Source: Meghimatium bilineatum (Eukaryota > Mollusca > Gastropoda > Stylommatophora > Philomycidae). From it: a stretch of DNA of 64,000 nucleotides. The position numbers and the translations under genes were made by a program. Shown piece by piece: positions 55,593-64,000 of the stretch (position 1 is its first letter; each line of letters starts with the position of its first letter). The DNA is taken from contig CM067317.1 of the NCBI GenBank assembly GCA_034231615.1, positions 2,910,801 to 2,974,800 of the forward strand, written 5' to 3'. The notes beneath the pieces were generated by a model, which saw only the letters and a list, made by a program, of their open reading frames with translations, was not told the DNA's origin and searched no databases.

Positions 55593-56305
55593 TACCAAAG
55601 TGTGTTTTCATTCAAGTAAAAAAGATGTTCGTGTCAAGCCAAATATGTCTTCCAAGGCATATAGTTGGGTCCATTACGGGGAAAGGTTCCTATATTCCAA
55701 TTTTATAATATTATGCGCAGTTTCAATCCAACTTGGTTATTTTGTGCGTCAATGAAATAACGTCACCAGCAAACCTAATACGTTTATTACAGAGTCGTGG
55801 AGATGAAACAAAATGAAAAAGATCATCCAATGGGGGGGGGCATGGGGTAGGGGGGCCTCCTAGAAGGTAGTGCGAAGATCGATGAATCTGGTAGCAGTCC
55901 TAGAGATTGTGAAATGCGTACTTCATCTCTATCGATATTTATGCTAATACTGCTTATCTGCCTCTATTTCGTTTTTCGCTACATTCTAATGTTTTAATAT
56001 TATAATCTTCCTTTTTGTTCCACAGAAAATTTAGACTTTCTCCCGGTTAAGTACCTATATTTGATATCAAACCAGCTACTTCAAAAGCATAAATACGTTG
56101 GATATGCCCTACCACACGATCAGATGTGTATATAAATATGTTTTTGATTAAAGGGGGAGGGAGGGGGTATTTAAAAAACAACAATTTCTCTGCTTTTGGT
56201 AGGTTGTTGGTGACATTTTCCATTAAATTATAAAATGCGTATAAGATTTGAGACTAGATAGCATTCAAGTTTAAAGACAGACCGAAATTACATATGTAAA
56301 TTTAA
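55593..56305. other. intronic, no recognisable feature
   Basis: Poly-G at 55832-55839 and 56156-56168; no coding content. Confidence 0.4.
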
Positions 56306-56310
56306 CTTAC

Positions 56311-56386
56311 CATAAAGTAATCCATAGGACATGTGAAGAAAGCACAAGAGAACAAACAGCAGTAGAACCAGTTTTGAGACTGTCAT
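56311..56386 (-). CDS. small secreted protein, exon 1 (signal peptide)
   Basis: ATG at 56386-56384 in a good context (GCAGCCATGA). It encodes MTVSKLVLLLFVLLCFLHMS then YGLLY plus one base of a Gly codon. Residues 6-17 are a classic hydrophobic signal core, with likely cleavage after S-Y-G (residue 22). The exon ends at a consensus donor G|GTAAG (56310-56306) in phase 1, which matches the acceptor phase of exon 2 at 48368. The intron is 7.9 kb, full of repeats. The predicted precursor is 122 residues, secreted. This is the only place in the window where signal peptide, donor, acceptor, phase and a long repeat-free open frame agree. Confidence 0.6.
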
Positions 56387-56715
56387 GGCTGCTTTGATTG
56401 ACGATTGCTGCACACCGACAGTGCTGTAAAAGTGATCTTTCTGGATGATTGTTGAGAAGTCAATTCAATAGCAACGCTGAAACTATTTGTACTAAAAATG
56501 TACTCTGTGTCGTAATTCTGCAGTTTACAAGATGTCTTCAATAACTGATCAAGTGTTGCTTGTTGTGAGTATAAAATGATAATTTTAATGGTCTGTTTCC
56601 TAAATAATCAAGTTACACAGTCTATACAGAAGTAGTTGATTTCTGATGCTCTTTCAGTATGTAGGCCAGGCTTGCTTCATCATTTTAATACAGTGCAATC
56701 CCTCTTTCGCGCACA

Positions 56716-56723
56716 CTTTTATA
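56716..56723 (-). promoter_or_regulatory. candidate TATA box (TATAAAAG) of the secreted-protein gene
   Basis: TATAAAAG on the minus strand, 330 bp upstream of the start codon; transcription would begin near 56690. The inferred leader holds an upstream ATG-ATG mini-frame of 9 codons (near 56680), so either translation is damped or a 5' intron is removed. Confidence 0.35.
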
Positions 56724-57280
56724 ACAAATCAATTTATTTAACAATACTTTTCAAAATCCCTAATTATAGGGCCTATTTATTCTTTTTTGTTTAAACTGCG
56801 CATAGCAAATTTCTGTTACTACAAAAATATTTCGTCGGTCTGGAACAAGTTCTTATAATGGGATTTGACAGTACGCTATTTCAGACGTCTCATGCGCAAC
56901 TTCTAAACTTTTGGTCTTCAAAATGAACATAAGCAGACCTAATAATTAATAACAAATAGTTGTCAAGTTTGAGCTCATAATGAATTGTTTTAGCAGGGTT
57001 ACAACGCACAATGTATTTCTAATGTCTGATGTTTGTTCCAATCCAACATTAGTAGCTAATCCTAACGTTCGTTACATGTTACGTCCCTTAGTATGACAAC
57101 GTGAAAATATTATAGCATGATCGCTATTTGCATTTGATGGCTAGATTATATAAGGATGGAAACATAATCTGCCATAGAACGCTGTTCCAACAATGCACGC
57201 GCAACCATTCTCCTTGTTGCGTGGTCTGTACAAAACACACGCGCCCGCACAGTCACAAATTTGAGTAGGTATCTGTTAAG
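56724..57280. other. 5' flank of the secreted-protein gene, no other feature
   Basis: No repeats or coding frames recognised. Confidence 0.4.
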
Positions 57281-57642
57281 GGGACTGTCCATAATAACGT
57301 CAACAATTATGGGGTGAGGGGAAGGGGGTAGAAACAGTTACAGTTGGTGGCCAATTAAAGGGGGGGGGGTGGACAAGCGTTGACATAAACAGTAGAGTAT
57401 TGTTTTGTATACACCAATGACATTGTTTGAATTTGAAACATGTATCTAAATGGGAAACAAAACGGGGTTTTTGTGGGGGGTCGGGGGAGGAACACTTTTT
57501 CTGCAAATTTTGTATTGGGGGATGGGGAGCAAAATTTAACATAATTAAACGAGGTGGGGGTCTCTAAATTCTTGAGTTATTGACATCTTGGGGGGGGGGT
57601 GTTGAAGAGGGAAAATTCCTTGATGTAATTTATGGACAGCCC
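57281..57642. mobile_element. MITE M1, best copy, ~362 bp
   Basis: Left GGGACTGTCCATAATAACGT and right (minus) GGGCTGTCCATAAATTACAT form terminal inverted repeats. The interior has poly-G runs (57361-57369, 57590-57599) and no ORF. Other copies: 47312-47571, 48429-48893, 60263-60375 (one end). Confidence 0.75.
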
Positions 57643-58059
57643 TCATGCACATGAGTCGTCATGGTTGAGATTACCGGGGTAACCAGATTTCCGAAATAAT
57701 AATTTAAAAAAAAACAACCACTAACAAAATACACAATTACCACAAAAATATGCCAGAACAGTCAATGTATTTAGATTGAAGTAATTTGATTGTAAAGGTT
57801 ACATTTATTGCTTTCATTTTGTTCTTAATAATTGTTTTTGTTGACTTTTCAGATAAAATTTGTATGCATGTTAATATATATGATTTCGACATATATTCAA
57901 TCAATTAAACTATTTTTTTGATGGATAATCTACCGATTAAAAAAAAACGGGATACTTTTCCGCTCGAATAAAGTGGGTTTTTTTTGGGGGGGGGGGACAC
58001 TGGTAGAAATAATCCAAAAACAGCAATTATTATCTTTCCCCATGTGAATAATGGTTATT
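57643..58059. other. no recognisable feature
   Basis: AT-rich with a poly-T/poly-G at 57978-57996. Confidence 0.4.
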
Positions 58060-58350
58060 CGTATCCACACTTGCCGTTAAGCGTGTGGACTGGGGCCTTA
58101 GTTGTCGTTTCACGGTCAAATGTGTCGTGTTGGTTGCGTAGAGTCCATATTTTTTCAAGATTATCTTCATACTTTCTATCCAACGTTTTCTTGTTCTACC
58201 TTTGCCTCTATATCCGCATATTCTTTTGTTATATGCTTTTATTGGTATTTAGTTTGGCTTCATTCTCATAAGGTGACTGAATCATTTGACTTGCTGTCTT
58301 TCAATATGCTCAATACATGATATTATACCAACTCTTTTCCTCATTTCCAC
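58060..58350 (-). pseudogene. LINE family D, C-terminus
   Basis: The minus strand reads I-E-H-I-E-R-Q-equivalent KTASQ, then (frame-shifted) SPYENEAKLNTNKSI for H-L-M-R-M-K-P-N-Q-I-P-I, GYRGKGRTRKRW-like and T-H-L-T-V-K-R-Q, up to the 3' end at 58060. Same family as 11605-12182 and 61445-61870. Confidence 0.7.
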
Positions 58351-58589
58351 GGAGGTTATAAATTTACACCACAAGAACTATAACACTAAATATATGTGGT
58401 CAGGGTAACAAAACAACAGATAGGATATAATTTATGATAAAGAAACATATGGACATTTTAATCATTGCTGGTACAGTGTACCAGGAAGAAAAGGACCACC
58501 TTGCATATTATATATTCTAAGCACTCGTTTATCTATGTATAACACATTTTATAGCGATAATAGTAGGGGCATATTCCCTTAAATAAGAC

Positions 58590-59300
58590 GGTGATAGAAA
58601 GTGAACAAAAAGGTCTTAGTTTAAACATTAAAAAGACAGAGACAATGATAATATCAGGAAATAGTACCCCACCAAATCGTAACATTGTATTAAATGAGAA
58701 AAACTTAAAGCAGGTGAATAGTTTCAAATATTTAGGAACATTAATAACTTCAGATGGTAAATGCAAGACCGAAATTATAAGCCGAATAGGACAAGCAAAA
58801 GCAGCATTCCATAAAATGAAAAATATCCTATGCAACAAGTCCATATCGATGGATACTAGAAAACGTGTGCTCAAATGGTACATTCAACCAGTGTTACTCT
58901 ATGGAAGTGAAGCATGGACAATAAATAAGATATCACAAAAATCAATGGAGGCAGCAGAAATGTGGTTTATTCGAAGAATGTTACACATTCCTTGGACAGC
59001 AAAGATTACTAATGAAGAATGTCTTAGAAGGATGGATATGAAAACATGCATTATTGATAATATAAGAAAAAGACAGTCAACATTTATTGGGCACATAATG
59101 AGAAGAGAAGGAATTGAGAATATAGTGACAACACGAAAGATAGAAGGGAAAAGACCAAGGGGAAGACCCAGAGAAAAGATATTGAACAGTTTGACTAAAT
59201 GGCTTCGATTGACGACACCAACAGAGATGATGACATATATGAGAGATCGATATGGAGAAATATGATCGCCAACGCCATTCGGCACGGCACTTGCTGATGA
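58590..59300 (+). pseudogene. RTE-like LINE, family B: intact 224-codon C-terminal frame
   Basis: Uninterrupted from SEQKGLSLNIKKTETMIISG through FKYLGTLITSDGKCKTEIIS, VLLYGSEAWTINKISQKSME, AAEMWFIRRMLHIPWTAKIT, RKRQSTFIGHIMRREGIENI and KIEGKRPRGRPREKILNSLT to the stop at 59265, then a GGCACTTGCTGATGATGATT tail. It covers the RT thumb and C-terminus; fingers and palm are lost by 5' truncation. The lack of stops marks it as one of the youngest LINE copies here. Confidence 0.9.
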
Positions 59301-59954
59301 TGATTCCCTTCACGATTACTTAACAGTTACATATATGCCTATACAGCTTATATTTGGATATTTAATAACAAATACATGTAGGCCTAGGTGAGTCTCATTG
59401 AGAGAGTGTGCTTAGTAATACATAAAACACATCGGTCGCAGGGGTAATACAGTGGATGCTCCAACACACAGTCCACCAGTGATTTCTATCTTCAGGTGGT
59501 GTCTGCAAATCTGAACTGATCCCGTCCTTGATGTATTATTGTTGTCTGCCGGTTATTTTTTTTTATTGTTGTTCACCTCTGCTTCTTCTACCCTCGACTG
59601 TTTCAGTCTAGTTTTTGCCATGAAATCATGCAAGTTTTGTCGTTTTATTATAGAAAATCATGATTCTTGAGGAAAGGTATACTTATATACTTTATATCTC
59701 AGGAGAATGTGAACATCGAAAGTGCCGTTCTTACTCTTCGTATTTTTATTGTGTATAATTTTTTTTGAAGGGAGCATTTTCGCCCTCCTGCCCCCGGTCA
59801 TGAATTCAGAGGGCCCTCCCCCCAGCGTAATTATGGCAAATTTTGCTCCCCCTCACTAAGAAAAAAATATTAATTAATTATTAATTATTTAGCATTAAAA
59901 GTGCGAATAAACGACACAATTTTTCCAATTGTAATTCTCTATAACATTCACCCA
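59301..59954. other. no recognisable gene
   Basis: C-rich patch at 59783-59830; otherwise plain. Confidence 0.4.
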
Positions 59955-60262
59955 ATGAAATTAGTGTACCGAAAATCTTCTTGTAATGAAATTAGTGTAC
60001 CGAAAATCTTCTTGTAATGAAGTTAGTGTACCGAAAATCTTCTTGTAATGAAGTTAGTGTACCGAAAATCTTCTTGTAATGAAATTAGTGTACCGAAAAT
60101 CTTCTTGTAATGAAATTAGTGTACCGAAAATCTTCTTGTAATGAAATTAGTGTACCGAAAATCTTCTTGTAATGAAGTTAGTGTACCGAAAATCTTCTTG
60201 TAATGAAATTAGTGTATCGAAAATCTTCTTGTAATGAAATTAGTGTACCGAGAATCTTCTTG
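59955..60262. repeat. 31-bp minisatellite, 10 copies
   Basis: Unit TGAAATTAGTGTACCGAAAA then TCTTCTTGTAA with AAATT/AAGTT variants. Confidence 0.95.
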
Positions 60263-60375
60263 TTGATGTCAACTTTTGCCAACCTCACTCCCCCTTATCT
60301 ACTACTATCAAATATTGACAGGCCCCTAATCCTTTAATTGTTGTAATTGATGTAATGGACAGCCCCTCACAAACA
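60263..60375. mobile_element. MITE M1, right end only
   Basis: GTTGATGTCAAC interior motif and right end (minus) GGGGCTGTCCATTACATCAA. The left end is not found; the 31-bp array may have grown inside or beside the element. Confidence 0.5.
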
Positions 60376-60434
60376 TTTATCTTCCTATGTTTTAGATAAA
60401 TCGTCTGCAACACTTGAATTCGAAGACATATGTG

Positions 60435-61140
60435 TCAGTGCTAGAGAATAATTCAACATGAAGATGGATATTGAAAAGACAGGAATAATGACAATAGCAA
60501 AGAAAGAAAGAAGTATCCCTATCTCCATCAGATAAACACCTTAAACGGGTAAAGGAGTTCACTTACTTAGGAAGCATTATATCGAGGGAAGGGAAAAACA
60601 GTAAAGAGATACAAAATATATGCAACAATACATACCAGATCCTAGGACAGATGGCACGTATTTTCAAGAACAAAAATGTAAACATAGACACTAAAGTTGC
60701 ATTATACAAGACTTTTATTATTCCATCACTATGCCACCAGTGCCAAACCTGGACAATGACAGCACAAGACAAAAGAAAAATAGTGACAGTAGAAATTACA
60801 TGTCTACGAAGAATACTCGGAGTGTCATTAAGAGATAGAATTAGAAACGATAACATCAGACAGATAACTAACACAATACCAGTATTGGAACACATCAAAA
60901 GACAACAGATTAAGTGTTTTCACACGCTTCCAGACTACCGACATATAGCATGCTACAAATGGCAATGACACATAGACATAACGGTTATAAAGCCAGAGGC
61001 AGACCATGTAAAAGATAGATTACAGAAATGAAAGAAGCCACAGGAACAAGCTTACACACAGCGCACAAGAAGATCATCTCCAGAGAACTCTTCTATTCCT
61101 GACGCCACAAGGGAAATAAGAGCCACAACGTATAGATATA
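60435..61140 (+). mobile_element. LINE family A copy 5, minimal tail
   Basis: Damaged N-part, then MARIFKNKNVNIDTKVALYK, TFIIPSLCHQCQTWTMTAQD, KRKIVTVEITCLRRILGVSL, RDRIRNDNIRQITNTIPVLE; shifted GYKARGRPCKR and the end ELFYS. The 3' UTR TGACGCCACAAGGGAAATAA + GAGCCACAACGTATAGATAT has about two GATA-like units. Confidence 0.87.
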
Positions 61141-61444
61141 GTTCATATAATGGTAGGTTTAGGAGGTTCAATTCCTCCCCTTCCCCCGTAGCAAATATGA
61201 ACATGACTTTTAGTAGGCTACTGGGAACTTAGCCAAAAGGTGGACCAAGAACCAAGCAACACCCCCCCCCACCCTTCTGATTTTTCACAAATGGTCATCA
61301 AATTTTCCATTACAATGAGTAATTGACACACAAAAGCGCAACGATAACCTTTTCCCCCCTTTAGGTAGACATTCCCCCGCCCTGCAGTTTGAAACCCAAT
61401 ATCTACGGCCTTGTCTTGTCGTTCTACAAGTTTGCGGCGAGTGT
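61141..61444. other. no recognisable feature; poly-C at 61261-61270
   Basis: Nothing else seen. Confidence 0.4.
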
Positions 61445-61870
61445 CCAACTTTCTATCTGTATCTATTGTCTATACCCCAGGTGGAAGCTGGTTGATAGCA
61501 TCCGCACGTGCCGTTAAGCGTAGGGTTGGGAGCTGTACGGTTCAAGGCCAGGTGTGATGCCTCAGTCGTACTGAGTCTAGGTTTGTGGAGGGTGGTCGTG
61601 ATGTTATCGATCCATCTCTTTCTCAGTCTTCCCTTGGTTCTGTATCCAGCTGATCGTTTGTTATAAACTCTCAGTGGTAATTGGTGGGGGTCCATTCTCA
61701 CAAGGTGACCAAACTACTTTATCTGCTGACGTTCTATATATTCGATACGAGGCATCACCCCTACTCTTTTACTGATATCCTCGTTTCCTACTCTATCCAA
61801 TTTGGTGACCATAGCAGCTTTTCTCAAACACTTCATCTCACATGTGATGCTTTTTTGTCTGCTGTGAGGT
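61445..61870 (-). pseudogene. LINE family D, C-terminus
   Basis: Minus: MRMDPHQLPLRVYNKRSAGY, RTKGRLRKRWIDNITTTLHK, STTEASHLALNRTAPNPTLN and GTCGCYQPASTWG, then the GACAATAGATACAGATAG tail at 61445-61475. The upstream part is frameshifted (K-C-F-R-K-A-A-M-V-T equivalents). Confidence 0.82.
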
Positions 61871-62214
61871 TATTAAAGACCATGTTTGGCGCTGATAACA
61901 AAGTGTCATACATTAAGCAAACAACATAGGGCCTATGCCTAATAAAAAACACTTGTGGGTGAGTTATACATTCGGATTTTCATTCAAAACAGAACTGATG
62001 TCACTTTTTGTATGAAATATTTCGCTTCCACACAGTAGATAAGGCTATTTCCAACATAATCTGGAATACAGTTTTATATTTTCCATCGCTGCATATACAG
62101 GGTACGAGATATTTGAACAAGTATTTGCCTCCTCGAGTTTATAACCATTCATGAAAATGTTGGACTAAACGTCTGTTTCTCTGCTGTTAACCAATATATC
62201 AGTAGTATGCACCC
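61871..62214. other. no recognisable feature
   Basis: Plain AT-rich sequence. Confidence 0.4.
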
Positions 62215-62545
62215 ACTGAAACAAATCTGAAATCAAACAGGCGAAACTTCAAACAGGGTAATTAAATTTGGCTAATCCCTGGAAACAAACGCACACTTGA
62301 AACGACCAAAAGGCCTTTATCAAGAATACATACACAACAAAATACGACGAGAAAGAACGGCAAAATTGACGTTCACATTAATATTTAGCTCTGTCATGTG
62401 ACCGTCACCGTTCTTACTCGCCGTATTTTATTATGTATGTTTTCTTGATAAAGGCTGTTTGGTTGAAATGTTGATTTGTGTTATTGTGTGTGTTTTAGTA
62501 ATTAACAAGACTTCATTACCATGTTCCAACTGTCGCAAGTTAGCC
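62215..62545. mobile_element. hairpin element made of two inverted PLE-end-like repeats
   Basis: The left arm (about 62215-62372) and right arm (about 62395-62545) are imperfect inverted repeats of about 140 bp: GGTAATTAAATTTGG / GGTAATGAAGTCTTG, CAAAAGGCCTTTATCAAGAA / CAAACAGCCTTTATCAAGAA, AAAATACGACGAGAAAGAAC / AAAATACGGCGAGTAAGAAC. Each arm contains CTTGATAAAGGCYKTTTGGT then YGAAA. A single arm occurs at 46075-46200. Confidence 0.7.
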
Positions 62546-62579
62546 AATAGGGGACTACCTTTTTTTCAGTATTTATTTC

Positions 62580-63175
62580 CATTTTGTAGGCTTACTTGGT
62601 AATTTTATCTCCACTTTACTGTTAACTCTTGTGGTTCATGTTCGAACCCAGTTATAAGATCAATATCAGGGAAGCGCAAGTTTCCGATCTGGGCTACCGA
62701 TAGATACGTGTTGTAATCCGGCTACCGATAGATACGTGTTGTAATCCGCCTACCGATAGAGACGTGTTGTAATCCTGCTACCGATAGAGACGTGTTGTAA
62801 TCCGGCTACCGATAGAGACGTGTTGTAATCCGGCTACCGATAGATACGTGTTGTAATCCTGCTACCGATAGAGACGTGTTGTAATCCGGCTACCGATAGA
62901 GACGTGTTGTAATCCTGCTACCGACAGAGACGTGTTGTAATCCTGCTACCGATAGAGACGTGTTGTAATCCGGCTACCGATAGAGACGTGTTGTAATCCG
63001 GGCTACCGATAGAGACGTGTTGTAATCCTGCTACCGATAGAGACGTGTTGTAATCCGGCTACCGATAGAGACGTGTTGTAATCCGGGCTACCGATAGAGA
63101 CGTGTTGTAATCCTGAAGTGTCTCCTGTATGATGCGCTCTATGTATATGTTGAAAAGCAATGGAGGTTGGGCGTG
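62580..63175 (-). pseudogene. LINE RT palm fragment carrying a 28-bp array
   Basis: The minus strand from 63175 reads PPLLFNIYIERIIQETLQDY then NTSLSVAG, i.e. the S-P-L-L-F-N-I-Y-x-E-x-I-M-Q-E-T-L motif. Left of the array: AQIGNLRFPDIDLITGFEHE then PQELTVKWR, the N-L-R-F-A-D-D-I-D-L catalytic box (here F-P-D-I-D, mutated) and following helix. In intact relatives these are separated by about 12 residues; here by about 420 bp of repeats. Confidence 0.85.
62693..63113 (-). repeat. 28-bp minisatellite, 15 copies, inside the LINE RT
   Basis: Minus-strand unit GATTACAACACGTCTCTATC then GGTAGCCG reads D-Y-N-T-S-L-S-V-A, matching the D-H-H-T-S-I-S-I-G-G segment before the YADD box. Variants: T/C at one site, G/GG, AGA/AGT. 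Confidence 0.96.
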
Positions 63176-63344
63176 TTTCAATGACCCCCCCCCCCCTCAA
63201 TGATTTTCAACAAACGTCACCAAAAACACGAAAAGAAGAAATGCTCTCCCCCTCATCTATACATTGTGTAACAAGCATGTTTGGTTCAATTATTCACCAA
63301 GTAATAATGATCTACGAAGGTCATCAATATATTGATGATTCATT

Positions 63345-63480
63345 ACTTTATGTCAATACATAATTGAGTGTTATTCATTACTTTATGTCAATACATAATT
63401 AAGTGTTATTCATTACTTTATGTCAATACATAATTGAGTGTTATTCATTACTTTATGTCAATACATAATTGAGTGTTATT
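63345..63480. repeat. 35-bp tandem repeat, 4 copies
   Basis: Unit ATTCATTACTTTATGTCAAT then ACATAATTGAGTGTT. It abuts the (ATTC)n/(GAAT)n tail of the LINE on its right, and the unit includes that tail motif. Confidence 0.93.
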
Positions 63481-63483
63481 CAT

Positions 63484-64000
63484 TCATTTTCCTTTTGCGC
63501 TGAAGTTAGCGCATAGAGCAGAGGTCAGATCTCTCCAATTCTGTCTGTTCAAAGCTATTCTGTGCAGTTCTTGAATAGAATGAACATTGGTTGTTTTACT
63601 TTCTCTAAGTATTGTTCTTCTGAGTGTTTCTTTTGGTCTACCCCTGGCTCTTTTGCCTGAATGTATCCATTCAAGAGATTGGTGGTGTATTCTGTTGATG
63701 TCTGCGTGTATGTTTGATATGTCTCTTCTATGACTTTATCATTCGATTTGAATTCACTCCAATCAAAGGCTTTTTGAAAATCAACGAAGTTTATTATGAG
63801 ATTAAATCTAAATTCTAGACAACATTCTTCAATTATTGTTCTAAGAGTGAATATATGGTCGAGGAGCGACCTGTTCTAAAGCCTGCCTGCTCTTCTCAAA
63901 GTCTTTTGTCTAAGAATGTCTTTACTCTTGCAAGCATCATATGGCTATTACAAAGAATTTTGCCAGGTACGGATAGCAGTGTGATTCCTCTACAGTTATC
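63484..64000 (-). pseudogene. LINE RT with internal deletion, continues beyond the window
   Basis: From 64000 leftward: DNCRGITLLSVPGKILCN, RVKTFLDKRL, EEQAGFRTGRSSTIYSL and F-Q-K-A-F-D-W region (D-F-Q-K-A-F-D by frame), then a jump to the C-terminus (QTSTEYTTNLLNGYIQAKEP-like, then T-K-R-N-T-Q-K-N-N) and the 3' end GCGCTAACTTCAGCGCAAAA with a (GAAT)n tail. The palm and thumb are deleted at about 63720. The 5' part lies outside the window. Confidence 0.83.

Overview
The window is non-coding, transposon- and minisatellite-rich DNA from an animal nuclear genome. The evidence is AT-rich sequence, tRNA-headed SINEs, dozens of 5'-truncated non-LTR retrotransposon (LINE) fragments, a Penelope-like element (PLE) fragment with a GIY-YIG endonuclease, hAT-like and short inverted-repeat MITEs, and long (GATA)n and minisatellite arrays. 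The mix resembles mollusc or other lophotrochozoan genomes, but that placement is an inference from repeat style. No rRNA, free-standing tRNA gene, CRISPR array or bacterial operon is visible. Almost every long open frame is a tandem array or a piece of transposon.

LINE labels A to K below are mine. They group fragments by protein similarity. Most look RTE/BovB-like: an EEP endonuclease, a reverse transcriptase (RT), a C-terminal F-G-H-x-x-R region and a microsatellite 3' tail. A is the (GATA)n-tailed family (5 copies). C, D/D2, E, F and K are other RTE-like groups. G is a long host copy at 35.8-40.3 kb. H is nested inside G. Other fragments are I-like or Jockey-like, with RNase H-type C-termini.

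Layout: 1-9 kb, MITE, minisatellites, and LINE E, K, C and B fragments. 9-14 kb, minisatellites, LINE E/D fragments and a PLE flanked by direct and inverted repeats. 14-25 kb, sparse sequence with SINEs, a 32-bp array, a complete LINE A insertion with target-site duplication (TSD) and (GATA)n tail, and an I-like LINE with an internal array. 25-33 kb, a LINE K with a 1.4-kb internal array, nested C/D copies, a SINE cluster and several arrays. 33-41 kb, the G host LINE broken by two LINE insertions, one SINE and one internal array. 41-55 kb, more LINE/SINE pieces and a DNA-transposon-associated pseudogene. 48.1-56.4 kb (minus strand), the only convincing host gene: a two-exon gene for a small secreted protein. 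56-64 kb, MITE, a LINE B copy with an intact C-terminal frame, LINE A/D pieces, a hairpin element, a LINE RT carrying a 28-bp array, and a LINE running off the end.

The main finding is that many minisatellites here are not random. Their units are short pieces of LINE coding sequence, amplified in place inside the LINE copy, with the matching protein continuing on one or both sides. Clear cases are at 23.4, 25.4-26.9, 28.3, 31.7, 32.2, 35.7, 38.7, 43.4 and 62.7 kb; probable ones are at 9.7, 30.8 and 40.3 kb. A second route is also visible: arrays grown from LINE 3' tails ((GATA)n at 21.9 and 39.5 kb) or at a SINE target site (18-bp array at 30.1 kb).
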